From assembly GCA_036705565.1 (NCBI GenBank), contig JAUBUY010000001.1: a DNA stretch of 64,000 nt; one strand, given 5' to 3'. The notes beneath the pieces were generated by a model that saw nothing but the letters and a program-made list of their open reading frames with translations, did not search any database and was not told the origin of the DNA. The position numbers and the translations under genes are program-made. Source of the DNA: Microcoleus sp036705565. GTDB taxonomy: Bacteria; Cyanobacteriota; Cyanobacteriia; Cyanobacteriales; Microcoleaceae. This document shows positions 17,820 through 28,119 of this stretch, piece after piece. Every line of letters starts with the position of its first letter. Positions within the stretch are counted from its first letter, which is position 1.

Positions 17820-19658
17820 TTAGGCGATCGTCGCCATTTTCACATCGCTATTAGCTAACAAATTTTGCAATTCATCCGCATCCACAGTTTCCTTTTCAAC
17901 TAGCATATCTGCCAAAGCATTAAGGACGTGGCGGTTGCCGACGAGTACATCTTTAGCGCGACGGTAAGCTTGTTCTACCAACAAACGCACTTCATCGTCG
18001 ATCGTGGCTGCGGTTTCTTCCGAGAAATCCCGTTCAGCCATGATATCGCGACCCATGAACATATTGCCTTGTTGGCGACCGAGAGCTACAGGGCCTAGGC
18101 GATCGCTCATTCCGAAGCGAGTCACCATTTGCCGCGCTACTCTTGCCACTTGCTGCAAGTCGTTCGACGCCCCAGTCGTTACTTCTTCCTCGCCGAAGAC
18201 AATTTCTTCAGCAATGCGGCCGCCCAAAGCTACCGCCATTTGATTTTGCAAGTAAGAACGAGAATACAAGCCAGAATCCATCCGATCTTCGCTGGGTGTG
18301 AACCAAGTCAAACCGCCAGCGCGACCGCGGGGGATAATGCTAATTTTCTGCACGGGGTCATAATCGGGCATCAGCGCACCGACTAAAGCGTGACCGGCTT
18401 CGTGGTAAGCTACCAAAGTTTTGCGCTTTTCGCTCATCACGCGGTCTTTCTTTTCTGGGCCAGCGAGCACGCGGTCGATCGCGTCGTTGACTTCATCCAT
18501 CGAGACTTCGGTCAAGTTGCGGCGGGCGGCTAAAATTGCTGCTTCGTTGAGTAGGTTGGACAAATCCGCACCGGTGAAACCGGGTGTCCGGCGGGCGATT
18601 TTTTCCAAGTCCACGTCTTTCGACAAAGTTTTGCCGCGGGCGTGAACGTTGAGAATTTCTAGGCGGCCTCCGAAGTCGGGGCGATCGACCACAACTTGGC
18701 GATCGAAGCGACCCGGACGCAGCAGCGCCGCATCGAGCACGTCGGGGCGGTTCGTAGCAGCAATCAAAATGATGCCAGTATTGCCCTCAAAGCCGTCCAT
18801 TTCGGTCAGCAACTGGTTCAGGGTTTGTTCCCGTTCGTCGTTACCACCGCCCAAACCAGCGCCCCGCTGGCGGCCTACGGCGTCAATTTCATCGATGAAT
18901 ACGATACAAGGAGCGTTCGATTTAGCTTGTTCAAACAAGTCGCGGACGCGGGAAGCACCGACACCCACGAACATTTCCACAAATTCTGAACCGGAAATCG
19001 AGAAGAAGGGAACGCCTGCTTCTCCAGCCACTGCTTTTGCGAGCAGGGTTTTGCCTGTTCCGGGAGGGCCCACTAGCAGCACGCCTTTAGGAATTTTTGC
19101 TCCGACTGCGGTGAAGCGGTCTGCATTTTTCAGGAAGTCCACGACTTCTGCGAGCTCTAGCTTGGCTTGTTCGATGCCGGCCACGTCGCCGAAAGTCACC
19201 TGAGTTTGCGGCTCCATTTGGACTCTAGCTTTGGATTTGCCGAAGTTCATGGCTTGGTTGCCGGGCCCGTTTTGGGCGCGCCGCACCAGGAAAAACAGTC
19301 CGACCAAAAGCAGGATCGGGAAGAACAGGCTGCTGAGGGCTTTTACCCAGAAGCCTTCGTCGCTTTGGGGCAGAACTGAAATATCTACGTTATTTTTGGT
19401 CAGGATGTTGATCAGTTCGGGGTCGTTGGGCAGGTTAACGAGTACCTTGTTGCCGTCCTGGGCTGTGACCAGGGCTTTGCTGCGATCGGAACTGATATTT
19501 ATTTTGTCTACTCTCTTGCCTTCGACTTCCTGAATGAATTGACTGTACTTCCAAACTTCCCTACTTGGGGGCTGTTTGTCAAAAAATGCCGTTGCTAAGG
19601 CAATGACTACAATAGCCAGCAGTGCGTACAGGCCAGCGTTTCTCCAGCGTTTATTCAC
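17820..19658 (-). CDS. ftsH: ATP-dependent zinc metalloprotease FtsH
   Basis: A 612-residue membrane-anchored AAA protease that degrades damaged membrane proteins, including photosystem II D1 in cyanobacteria. Domains in order: first transmembrane helix (residues 9-25), periplasmic or lumenal part, second helix (about 108-125), AAA module with Walker A GPPGTGKT and Walker B CIVFIDEID, SRH ATNRPDVLDAALLRPGRFD, then the zinc site HEAGH and the third zinc ligand region. Length matches cyanobacterial FtsH homologues. It is a single gene with its own terminator. Which of the four cyanobacterial paralogues it is cannot be told by eye. Confidence 0.97.
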   Translation of the reverse strand: MNKRWRNAGLYALLAIVVIALATAFFDKQPPSREVWKYSQFIQEVEGKRVDKINISSDRSKALVTAQDGNKVLVNLPNDPELINILTKNNVDISVLPQSDEGFWVKALSSLFFPILLLVGLFFLVRRAQNGPGNQAMNFGKSKARVQMEPQTQVTFGDVAGIEQAKLELAEVVDFLKNADRFTAVGAKIPKGVLLVGPPGTGKTLLAKAVAGEAGVPFFSISGSEFVEMFVGVGASRVRDLFEQAKSNAPCIVFIDEIDAVGRQRGAGLGGGNDEREQTLNQLLTEMDGFEGNTGIILIAATNRPDVLDAALLRPGRFDRQVVVDRPDFGGRLEILNVHARGKTLSKDVDLEKIARRTPGFTGADLSNLLNEAAILAARRNLTEVSMDEVNDAIDRVLAGPEKKDRVMSEKRKTLVAYHEAGHALVGALMPDYDPVQKISIIPRGRAGGLTWFTPSEDRMDSGLYSRSYLQNQMAVALGGRIAEEIVFGEEEVTTGASNDLQQVARVARQMVTRFGMSDRLGPVALGRQQGNMFMGRDIMAERDFSEETAATIDDEVRLLVEQAYRRAKDVLVGNRHVLNALADMLVEKETVDADELQNLLANSDVKMATIA

Positions 19659-20160
19659 CGAGGTCGATCCTCCTAATTTTTAGTCCCTGTGATTTGGGAT
19701 TTTTTATTTATGTTCATCAATCTTAACGTAATTGTAACTTGTTTTTGTGTGGTGAGGAATCCCGGCCATGCTGCGGCGGTCTCAGGTGAGGTCGTGGGAA
19801 CGGAACAGCCCTGGGCGCTGTCTGGAGATGCGGCTGCTGTCCTCACGAGTTACCTATAGCATGAATTAAACTTTGTCAAGCCTTTAGTAGAAGTAATTTT
19901 TAGGGAGCTGACTCCTGATAAGATATCTGAGTCGGGGCTGCATTGGTGTAGGATGTTCCTGTTGATTCACAAGTTGTATGTATACATAACGGTAAACCCT
20001 TGAGGAACCGTCCGAAGAGTTCAATCGTCAGCATAAAAACAGTCTAGCCGATCGCACTGCAATCACTTAGGACTATTATAAACTTAGTTAAGTCTCATAA
20101 ATATTCGGCATTCCAACACAGGCAGTTACTTGAATAAATTTGTAAGTTTAAATAATTAAA
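19659..20160. other. divergent intergenic region, ftsH and giant glycosyltransferase gene
   Basis: About 500 bp without a gene. It must hold promoters for both divergent neighbours. A hairpin-prone GC-rich stretch lies near 19765-19850. No riboswitch or known regulatory RNA was recognised. Confidence 0.4.
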
Positions 20161-23100
20161 ATGAAATGCAATATTTGTGATTTTCCAACCAACACCTTTG
20201 CTGCAGCTAGGGTACTAAAAAAATATAACGTCGAGTATTTTCAATGCTCAAATTGCGGCTTTGTTCAAACGGAAGAACCCTACTGGCTTGAGGAGGCTTA
20301 TTCAGAAGCCATAGCTAGCAGCGACGTGGGAATGTTATCGAGAAGCACGATGTTCTCAAACGCCGCCAATAATATTATTTTTAATTTATTTAATCACCAG
20401 GCTAAATTTTTAGATTATGGAGGTGGCTACGGTGTATTTGTTCGGATGATGAGAGATTTAGGATTTGATTTTTATTGGCACGACAAATATTGTAAAAATA
20501 TATTCTCTCAAGGATTTGAGGCAGACGAAAACAGCAGCTACAGCTACGAATTAGTGACAGCTTTTGAAGTATTTGAGCATTTTGTTAAGCCGCTGGAAGA
20601 GATCCAAAAAATCTTCAAATTTTCCCGCAATATTTTATTCAGTACCAAACTGCTGCCAGCCAACAATCCCAAGCCCAGCGAATGGTGGTACTATGCGCTA
20701 GATGAAGGTCAGCACATTTCTATTTATACCAGCAAGGCACTCTCGATAATTGCCGAAAAATTTAATTTAAACTTTTACTCTAACGGCGATTCTTTGCATA
20801 TTTTTTCAGACAAGAAAATTCAGCCTCAACTTTTTCATAGCTTATCATCTTACAAAGAGCCGGAATTGAAAAAACCCTCATTACTCCAACAGGATTACGA
20901 GGAAGCCCTGAGAAAAATCGCAGACAGAGAGAACCGCAAATCAATGATAACTCCCGCAGCCATGCCTCCTACTAAAACAAGTAGAAAAATTGTGATAGAC
21001 GGCGTATTTTTTCAGCTCAACAGCACGGGCATTGGTCGCGTCTGGAAATCGCTGCTAGAAAACTGGGCAGAAAATGGTTTTGCCAAACAAATTATAGTTC
21101 TTGACAGAGCGGGAACCGCCCCCAAAATTCCCGGCATTCAGTACCGGAATGTAGCTCGCTACGACTACAGCCAAACCGATGCTGACCGCCAAATGCTCCA
21201 ACAAATCTGCGATGAAGAAAAAGCCGATTTATTTATTTCTACTTATTATACAACGCCTTTGTCAACGCGATCGGTCTTCATGGCTTATGACATGATCCCA
21301 GAGTTGATGGGGCAAAATATTGGTCATTCCGAGTGGAGAGAAAAGCATTGCGGTATCCGCCACGCCTCGGCCTACATCACCATTTCCGAAAATACAGCCC
21401 GCGATTTAGTAAAGGTTTTTCCGCAGATTTCTTCAAATTCGGTCGCTGTAGCGCACTGTGGCATTGATGCCAATTTTTCGCCATCCGATAGAGAAGAAAT
21501 TTCAGGCTTTAAGTCAAAATACAGCATTACCAAGCCCTATTTTCTTTTGGTAGGCGAAAGGGTAGGCTGGCATGGTTACAAGAACGGAATATTATTCTTC
21601 AAAGCCTTTTCTCAACTTGCCAACAAGTTTGACTTTGATATAGTCTGTGCAGGTGGCAAACCTGCATTAGAACCAGAGTTGAAATTGTACTGTTCTGGGA
21701 ATACTGTCCACACGCTGCAACTAAGCGACAGCGAACTGAGAGCTGCTTATTCTGGTGCTTCAGTGTTAGTTTATCCGTCGAAATATGAAGGCTTTGGGTT
21801 GCCAGTCCTTGAGGCAATGGCTTGCGGTTGTCCAGTCATCACCTGTCCAAACGGTTCGATTCCTGAAGTAGCAGGAAAAGCAGCGGTTTATGTAAATGGA
21901 GATGATGTTATTGGGCTTGTCAATGCTTTGCGGGAAATACAGAATCCCGGTGTCCGCAACTCATTAATTGCGGCGGGTTTAGAGCAAGCTAAGAAGTTTT
22001 CCTGGTCGAAAATGGCTGCAATTGTTAGTTCAGCTTTGGTTCAAGTAGCCGATCGCGCACATTCGGAGAATGCTTCCGTTCAACAGCAAACTGATGCAGC
22101 TTTGCAGAGGGAATTCGGGAATGGTGAGAACTCCCAGCCTGTCCCGTCCGCTTTTAAAGTATCTGCGATCGTTTCTACTTACAATTCCGAAAAATTTATC
22201 CGCGGCTGCTTGCAGGACTTGGTAGAGCAAACGCTGTACAAACAAGGCCAACTCGAAATCATAGTAATTGACAGCGGTTCCCAAGAAAACGAACAGTCTG
22301 TTGTGCGGGAATTTCAAGCGAAATATCCGAATATTGTGTACGATCGCACTTCTGACCGCGAAACATTATATGCAGCCTGGAATCGAGGCATTAAGATGTC
22401 GCGCGGAGCTTACATAACTAATGCTAACACCGATGACAGACACCGCCCCGATGCCCTAGAATTCATGGCGAAATACTTGGATGAAAATTCCCCAGTAAGT
22501 CTGGTTTATGCTGACCAATTAATCACCAACACAGCGAACGATACTTTTGCAAAAACCCAAGCAGAAAAGCGTTGGAATTGGCCAGCCTTTGACTACAGCG
22601 AACTCGAACGGCGCTGCATTATTGGTTCCCAACCGATGTGGAGAAAATCGCTGCACGAAAAATACGGCTATTTCCGAACCGAATTTACGGCTGCTGGCGA
22701 TTACGAATTTTGGCTGCGGATTGGCAAAAGCGAAAATATTGTCCACTTGCCCGAAATTCTCGGTTTGTACTATAAAAATCAACAAGGTTTGGAACATGGA
22801 TCGCAATTATCCCAGCAAGAAGCTTACCAAATATGGGATGAATACGGCATCCGCCAACGAGGGATCCTACATATTTCTTCGGTTCCTGTCTCGGTTTTTG
22901 CCTCGGAACTGAATGCGTTACCTTATCGCACACCCCCACAGCCACTTATCAGCGTAATTATCCCGTGCTACAATCACGCGAAATATGTCAGAGAAGCTGT
23001 TGAAAGTGTTGTCAGTCAGACTTATCAAAACTGGGAGTGCATAATTGTCAATGACGGCAGCACGGATGATACCAGCAACTTCGCAAATTATTTAATTCAA

Positions 23101-26100
23101 CTGTATCCTCAAACATCGATTCGCCTCATAGATAAACCCAACACGGGGCCCGCTGATTCGAGAAATGTTGGCGTTCAGCAGTCGTCAGGAAAGTTTATTT
23201 TATTCCTAGATGCTGACGATCGAATTCATCCGAATTTTCTAGAGGAGTGCTTGGAAATTTTATTAGCAAAACCGCAGGTGGGTTTTGTCTATACAGATAT
23301 GCAGCACTTCGGAGCCAACTGTGATTTAGTTATCCACGGTGATTTCGATCCCAATAGGTTTTTGAGAGACAATCAAGCTCCCGTTAGTTCTTTATTTAGA
23401 AAGGGAATTTTCGAGGAAGTAGGCGGGTTAAAAAAAGTGATGAAGCTGGGATGTGAAGACTGGGAATTTTGGGTGTCGGCCTATGAAAAAGGCTGGTTAG
23501 GGTATCGATTACCTAAGCCTTATCTCTATTATAGGCAGCACGGTGACGGCTCTAGCCGAACCCAAAAAATGGCTAGCGTTCGCGCAAAATTATACTTAAT
23601 GAGAGCCCTCATTATTCACCTGCACTCTCAACTTTACCAACCCGAAGAAGTCCGTTGGTCAGAGGAAATTTTGCAGCAACATAGCTACTTAATAGCTGAT
23701 GAATTAGTTCCCGAAAACAAAATAGCGCAACTTTTAAATTCGCTATCTCAATACTTGGGAGAGTATCAAAAAGACCAGTCTAACCCAGTAAGCCTCGCTA
23801 ACATCAGCCAATGTCGTACGCAACTTACCAATTATTGGCTGAATCTGCCCCCCGCTCAACTGGTAAATGCCTATGCTGGCGATGCAGGTAAGGCACATCA
23901 GATACTCCTGAAGAGCGACATTAAAGATGAACCGCTAACCCACGCAGAACAGAGTTTTGTTAATGAAGTAGCTGCAAATATTGCCAAAGGATTTAATGAG
24001 CCAAAAGCCATCAATTACCTGCTAGCAGCGATGCTTTACCGACGTGCAGATCAATTGCAGATTAAGTACGAGCGCGCTCAAATTCCCAACTGGTTTGCCA
24101 ATGACTATCTCAAATTTATGTTTGGCAGTCCCAACCTGTTTCAAACAGTTGGAGAAGCAGACAACTACTATGAATTTATGCAAAGATGGGTGAATTACAT
24201 TCATAGCAATATATTCACCAATCCCGATTCGCAACTTTGGCAAAATATTGCCTTATTTTTCTCGCAAGTTGCGAACTTTATCCCGGTGTATTTTGCCACG
24301 GCAAACCTGCGCGATATTTACACCAAACGGGCGGAAATTATTGAGTTTTCGCTAAAAAATCGCGGCAGTTCAATTGATTGTATCTTCCCGGCGCGATCGC
24401 CAAATCGGACAAAAATCCGCCTCGGCATCATCAACGACCATTTCACGCCCCAAACCGAAACCTTCGCTACCATCCCGGTTTTCGAGCATTTAAACCGCAA
24501 CCAGTTCGAGATATACCTGTACGCGCTCAACACCAGCGGCCACCAATTAGAACAATACTGTCAAAGTCGCGCCGACAAACTGGTTGCACTCCCGAAAGAC
24601 TTTGCATCGCAAGTCAAAACAATCCGCGCCGACGACTTAGATATCCTGTTTTTCGGTACTAATTTAACAGCTATTAACAAACCGCTGACTTCACTAGCAA
24701 TCCACCGTTTAGCGCGGGTACAAACTACATCTTTCTGTTCCCCGACAACCACCGGAATCCGGCACATGGATTACTACATCGCAGGTCAATTTACCGCGCC
24801 CGATGCTAGTTATCAAGAACAATATCGCGAACAGTTGGCTGTTCTCCAAGGCAGCGGTTTTTGTTTCAAATACGCAACAGAGTCGGAAGTAGCTACAGTC
24901 AAACCTACCCGCCAAAGTCTCGGAATTTCAGACAATACAACCGTTTTTATCTCCGGCGCCAACTTCTACAAAATTCTGCCTGAATTGAGGGAGAGTTGGG
25001 TAAAGATTCTAGCTGCTGTACCAGATTCCATCTTGATTTTATATCCCTTCGGGCCGGCTTGGACTCGCACCTATCCGGCAACACCTTTTGTCAACAATCT
25101 GAACGCTGTCTGCGCTAAATACGGCGTCAATAACAACCGCTTGCGGTTCGTAAAACAACTGCCTAGTCGCGCGGATGTGAAAGAATTTTTGCAGCTAGCA
25201 GATGTTTATCTCGATTCCTATCCTTATGCTGGGGCAACATCGTTAATTGATCCTTTGCAAGTAGGATTGCCGGCGGTGGTTGTGGAAGGAAATGCTTTGC
25301 GGTTCCGCCAAGGTTCGGCGATGCTGCGGGAACTGCAAATGCCTGATTTAATTGCTTATGACGAAGCATCTTACATTCAGCTAGCCGTTACCCTCGGCAC
25401 TAACCCGCAATTGCGGCAGCAAAAACGGCAGGAAATTCAGCAGAAAATGCAAGCTAATCCGGCTTGTTTTGACAGTGTTGCATACTCTGGGGCGATCGGC
25501 AAATTATTCCAAGAACTCTTTGGCAACTGGCAAACCAGCCACCTGGAAGCATCGCGCAACTTACAGGATAGCATTCCCAAGCAGCCAGCTTTGGACGAGA
25601 TTCTCTCGAACACCGTCAACCTTTATCAGAGAAACTCCTCAAACATCTCAGCAATATCCGAATTGCGTCAAATCCGCAAACAAATCGCTGATTTTTGGCT
25701 GAACCTTCCCACCGAAAACCTCGAAGCAGCCTACAAAAGCGCTTCAGGTAAGAGCTATCAAATCCTGCTAAAGAGCGATTTTCAACGTCAAGCGATGATC
25801 GAAAGCGAGCAAATATTTTTGCAGCAATTAACCCAGATTAGCAAAGGATTAGTGCATCCCAAAGCTGTCAATGCCTTGCTTGCCGCGATGCTGTATTTCC
25901 CGCCGGGAACCATGCGAATTCCCGACGCTCGCAACCGTTTGCCGCACTGGTTAATTGGGGATTACGAACAAGTTTTTGAGATGGAAGCCACCGTCAAGTC
26001 TGAGTCCACTTCTGACTTGCTCGCTCAATATATTCAATCCCCGCAATTTGCGAATCAACTGTTAGGATGCGTCAATCTTTACCGCATCGATCCGTCTGAC

Positions 26101-26910
26101 GAATCGGTTGTTTTGGAACTCCGCCAAATCAGAAAACAAATGGCAGATTTTTGGCTGACTGTTCCTTCAGAGAAACTCGAAACTTTTTACCGAGGAGAAG
26201 TTCGCAAGGGATATCAAGCAATACTCGGATGTGGCTTGCAAGCAGAATCAATGAGTGAAGCCGAACAAAAATTTTTGCAGAGATTGACTGAAATTAGTAA
26301 AGGGTTGGTGCAGCCTCAAGCTATCAATGCTCTGCTGGGGGCGATGCTGTATTTTGTTCCGGGTAAAATGCGGGTTCCCGATGCTCGCACCCGCTTGCCG
26401 CAGTGGTTGCTTGAAGATTACGAAAAGGTGTTTGAGAGCGCATTTGCGACAACCGAACAAACAGTTGTCAAACAAGATTATATGCCGCAGTTTCTCAATC
26501 AATTAACTGCTGCCGTCAATCTTTATGAAATCGACCCGACGGCTGAATTGGTAATAGCAGATTTGCGGCAGATTCGCAAGCAAATTGCCGATTTGTGGCT
26601 GAGCGTTTCCGGCGAACAAGTAGAAGTTTTGTACCGGAGCGATTTTGGCAAGGGTTACAAAGCAATGTTGGGCAGCGGGTTTATTAACGAGCCATTGAAT
26701 GAGAGCGATCGCGAGTTTTTTAAATCGTTGGTTGTTGAGTTGAGTAAAGGGTTTGGAGCGCCTAAAGCTGTGAATAATTTGTTGGCGGCGATGCTGTATT
26801 GTCGCCCTGGACAGTTGCGGGTTCAGGATGCGAATACTTGTTTGCCTCCGTGGTTGTTGGCGGATTACGAGCAGTTGGTTGGGGGTGCGGTGAAGGTGGC
26901 TGTGGGGTAA
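20161..26910 (+). CDS. giant multidomain glycosyltransferase (methyltransferase-like, GT4, 2x GT2, OGT-like, 4 repeats)
   Basis: A 2249-residue protein. Residues 3-33 have two CxxC pairs (zinc-ribbon-like), followed by a SAM-binding-like segment LDYGGGYGVF near 84, so the first 250 residues resemble a class I methyltransferase. A GT4 domain spans about 277-640 (STGIGRVWKS; EGFGLPVLEAMACG). Two GT2 domains follow, about 667-900 (SAIVSTYNSEKF, NTDDRHRP) and 930-1180 (SVIIPCYNHAKY, FLDADDR). An OGT/SPINDLY-like catalytic region spans about 1418-1790 (IRLGIINDHF; DVYLDSYPYAGATS). An unnamed ~105-residue unit (LRQIRKQIADFWL... KAVNALLAAMLY...W-L-DYE) occurs at about 1219-1320, 1834-1940, 1986-2093 and 2134-2240. 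It is probably cytosolic and builds or modifies a surface glycan or glycoprotein. Confidence 0.88.
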   Translation: MKCNICDFPTNTFAAARVLKKYNVEYFQCSNCGFVQTEEPYWLEEAYSEAIASSDVGMLSRSTMFSNAANNIIFNLFNHQAKFLDYGGGYGVFVRMMRDLGFDFYWHDKYCKNIFSQGFEADENSSYSYELVTAFEVFEHFVKPLEEIQKIFKFSRNILFSTKLLPANNPKPSEWWYYALDEGQHISIYTSKALSIIAEKFNLNFYSNGDSLHIFSDKKIQPQLFHSLSSYKEPELKKPSLLQQDYEEALRKIADRENRKSMITPAAMPPTKTSRKIVIDGVFFQLNSTGIGRVWKSLLENWAENGFAKQIIVLDRAGTAPKIPGIQYRNVARYDYSQTDADRQMLQQICDEEKADLFISTYYTTPLSTRSVFMAYDMIPELMGQNIGHSEWREKHCGIRHASAYITISENTARDLVKVFPQISSNSVAVAHCGIDANFSPSDREEISGFKSKYSITKPYFLLVGERVGWHGYKNGILFFKAFSQLANKFDFDIVCAGGKPALEPELKLYCSGNTVHTLQLSDSELRAAYSGASVLVYPSKYEGFGLPVLEAMACGCPVITCPNGSIPEVAGKAAVYVNGDDVIGLVNALREIQNPGVRNSLIAAGLEQAKKFSWSKMAAIVSSALVQVADRAHSENASVQQQTDAALQREFGNGENSQPVPSAFKVSAIVSTYNSEKFIRGCLQDLVEQTLYKQGQLEIIVIDSGSQENEQSVVREFQAKYPNIVYDRTSDRETLYAAWNRGIKMSRGAYITNANTDDRHRPDALEFMAKYLDENSPVSLVYADQLITNTANDTFAKTQAEKRWNWPAFDYSELERRCIIGSQPMWRKSLHEKYGYFRTEFTAAGDYEFWLRIGKSENIVHLPEILGLYYKNQQGLEHGSQLSQQEAYQIWDEYGIRQRGILHISSVPVSVFASELNALPYRTPPQPLISVIIPCYNHAKYVREAVESVVSQTYQNWECIIVNDGSTDDTSNFANYLIQLYPQTSIRLIDKPNTGPADSRNVGVQQSSGKFILFLDADDRIHPNFLEECLEILLAKPQVGFVYTDMQHFGANCDLVIHGDFDPNRFLRDNQAPVSSLFRKGIFEEVGGLKKVMKLGCEDWEFWVSAYEKGWLGYRLPKPYLYYRQHGDGSSRTQKMASVRAKLYLMRALIIHLHSQLYQPEEVRWSEEILQQHSYLIADELVPENKIAQLLNSLSQYLGEYQKDQSNPVSLANISQCRTQLTNYWLNLPPAQLVNAYAGDAGKAHQILLKSDIKDEPLTHAEQSFVNEVAANIAKGFNEPKAINYLLAAMLYRRADQLQIKYERAQIPNWFANDYLKFMFGSPNLFQTVGEADNYYEFMQRWVNYIHSNIFTNPDSQLWQNIALFFSQVANFIPVYFATANLRDIYTKRAEIIEFSLKNRGSSIDCIFPARSPNRTKIRLGIINDHFTPQTETFATIPVFEHLNRNQFEIYLYALNTSGHQLEQYCQSRADKLVALPKDFASQVKTIRADDLDILFFGTNLTAINKPLTSLAIHRLARVQTTSFCSPTTTGIRHMDYYIAGQFTAPDASYQEQYREQLAVLQGSGFCFKYATESEVATVKPTRQSLGISDNTTVFISGANFYKILPELRESWVKILAAVPDSILILYPFGPAWTRTYPATPFVNNLNAVCAKYGVNNNRLRFVKQLPSRADVKEFLQLADVYLDSYPYAGATSLIDPLQVGLPAVVVEGNALRFRQGSAMLRELQMPDLIAYDEASYIQLAVTLGTNPQLRQQKRQEIQQKMQANPACFDSVAYSGAIGKLFQELFGNWQTSHLEASRNLQDSIPKQPALDEILSNTVNLYQRNSSNISAISELRQIRKQIADFWLNLPTENLEAAYKSASGKSYQILLKSDFQRQAMIESEQIFLQQLTQISKGLVHPKAVNALLAAMLYFPPGTMRIPDARNRLPHWLIGDYEQVFEMEATVKSESTSDLLAQYIQSPQFANQLLGCVNLYRIDPSDESVVLELRQIRKQMADFWLTVPSEKLETFYRGEVRKGYQAILGCGLQAESMSEAEQKFLQRLTEISKGLVQPQAINALLGAMLYFVPGKMRVPDARTRLPQWLLEDYEKVFESAFATTEQTVVKQDYMPQFLNQLTAAVNLYEIDPTAELVIADLRQIRKQIADLWLSVSGEQVEVLYRSDFGKGYKAMLGSGFINEPLNESDREFFKSLVVELSKGFGAPKAVNNLLAAMLYCRPGQLRVQDANTCLPPWLLADYEQLVGGAVKVAVG

Positions 26911-26934
26911 ACGAAGGCGGAGTAGGCGATATCT

Positions 26935-27218
26935 GTAGGGAAACGGCACTGCCCATTAGTGTCAACTTAAGCTTTTAGTCCGCCAGTTCTCCCGCTCACC
27001 CGGCAGTCCGCCAGGGAATGAATTCCCTGTCTAATAGCGAAAGTCCTCTGAAAGAGGACTGAGAAGAAGAATTCTTAACTCATTAGTCCTCTTTGAGAGG
27101 ACTTTCGCTTTGAGGCAGGGGTTTCAACCCTTGCCGGACTATGGGTTTTACCTTAAGTTGACACCCCTTGGGCACGGCGCCGTGTCCGTAAGAGGAGACG
27201 GCAGTGCCGTTTCCCTAC
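26935..27218. repeat. nested inverted-repeat element containing a CAGGGAATGAATTCCCTG-family hairpin
   Basis: The outer arms GTAGGGAAACGGCACTGCC (26935-26953) and its inverse (27200-27218) are perfect. Inside are second arms TGTCAACTTAAG (26960-26971) and CTTAAGTTGACA (27152-27163). The core (27004-27145) carries the CAGGGAATGAATTCCCTG unit, then GCGAAAGTCCTCT...AGAGGACTTTCGC. Related cores occur at 57011-57129, 62562-62700 and 62710-62845. It has no coding capacity. Confidence 0.8.
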
Positions 27219-27250
27219 TGGAATACGCTTGATTGTTAAGGGCAAAAGAA

Positions 27251-27817
27251 ATGCTTCAATTATATAGAAACGGTGAAAATGGAGAAATAATTCGGGGTAA
27301 AGGGTTGTCGGCCTTTATACACAACGGCGACTACTACCAAACCATCATCCGAGTTTTTGAAGACGGTATGATCGATTGTTGGGAATGGGTTAACTTTGAG
27401 GAATTCAAAACCAAAGTTGCCGAGGGATGGGTTGTTACCCAAGTTCCCAAGGGTGCGAGGATAAGCTGTCACCATCTCTACTACGGAAATTCGACTTTAG
27501 AGTTTTATTATATAGAGATTGATGAGTTTGTAAAAGAAGTAGAAGATACCATCGCTCAGCTTCAGGGAAAGCAAACAGTTGCAGATACTTGTGTTCAAGC
27601 CTTTGCTAAATTCCTAACATTCCCAACAAAAGAAAATAAAAGTAGCTTGCGAGAAGCTTACAATGCTATTCCAAAACATCTGAGAATTTATGTTCTTGGC
27701 GATATGGATTGTAAAGATTCCGCTATCATAACCTGTGTCAAAGATACAGAAGTTTCCCAGGAAATACTAAAAAGCGTCTATAGGCGCTATGAATATATCT
27801 GGAAAAGGTTAAATTAA
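27251..27817 (+). CDS. hypothetical protein, two-part, possibly immunity-like
   Basis: A 188-residue soluble protein that I do not recognise. The N-terminal half (residues 1-95) is beta-rich (GDYYQTIIRVFEDGMIDCWEWV). The C-terminal half is helical and ends KHLRIYVLGDMDCKDSAI...VYRRYEYIWKRLN, a pattern reminiscent of small immunity-type or DUF proteins. ATG 27251 is preferred over a TTG at 27233. It lies just after a large repeat element and overlaps the convergent antitoxin-like gene by nine bases. It has no signal peptide and no catalytic motif. Confidence 0.7.
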   Translation: MLQLYRNGENGEIIRGKGLSAFIHNGDYYQTIIRVFEDGMIDCWEWVNFEEFKTKVAEGWVVTQVPKGARISCHHLYYGNSTLEFYYIEIDEFVKEVEDTIAQLQGKQTVADTCVQAFAKFLTFPTKENKSSLREAYNAIPKHLRIYVLGDMDCKDSAIITCVKDTEVSQEILKSVYRRYEYIWKRLN

Positions 27818-28009
27818 GCCAATATCTGAATCCTCAGTATTGTCCCAAACTCTATCTAGTGATGTTTGACTCGCTTGAAGCCAAAACTCAGCTTCTTCAT
27901 CAGGTAAAACTGTTACTAATACTTTTGCCCCTTCGGGTAATTCGGATAACTCCAGCAGTTCAATTTTCCCTTGTCGAACAGTAGCCCAAAGTGTTTTTAG
28001 CATATCCAC
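27809..28009 (-). CDS. small antitoxin-like protein, orphan
   Basis: A 66-residue protein that starts MDMLKTLWATVRQGKIELLE and ends in an acidic tail (SLDRVWDNTEDSD). The beta-rich N-terminus (VRQGKIELLELSELPEGAKVLVTVLPDEE) followed by a short helix resembles a family of small cyanobacterial antitoxins that normally sit next to a PIN toxin. No toxin gene is adjacent: the downstream neighbour is on the opposite strand and is not PIN-like. It could be an orphan antitoxin or a solitary regulator. Assignment is by resemblance only. Confidence 0.6.
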   Translation of the reverse strand: MDMLKTLWATVRQGKIELLELSELPEGAKVLVTVLPDEEAEFWLQASQTSLDRVWDNTEDSDIGLI

Positions 28010-28119
28010 CTCCTAAACTGTGCTTTATGCAATTTGCAGATTTCTGGTACATTGTCGCACTGAGCGACTAATTACAACCTCACACATAGAGCGAGGAAGT
28101 ATTTAAGCCTGATTTAGGA

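Noticed and set aside
18649..19203. 184-codon open frame on the plus strand inside ftsH
   Set aside because: It is the antisense frame of a strongly conserved gene with GC-rich codons and has no protein family features.
26503..26949. 148-codon minus-strand frame at the 3' end of the giant glycosyltransferase gene
   Set aside because: Its arginine- and histidine-rich composition and repetition follow the repeats of the sense gene; it is a shadow frame.
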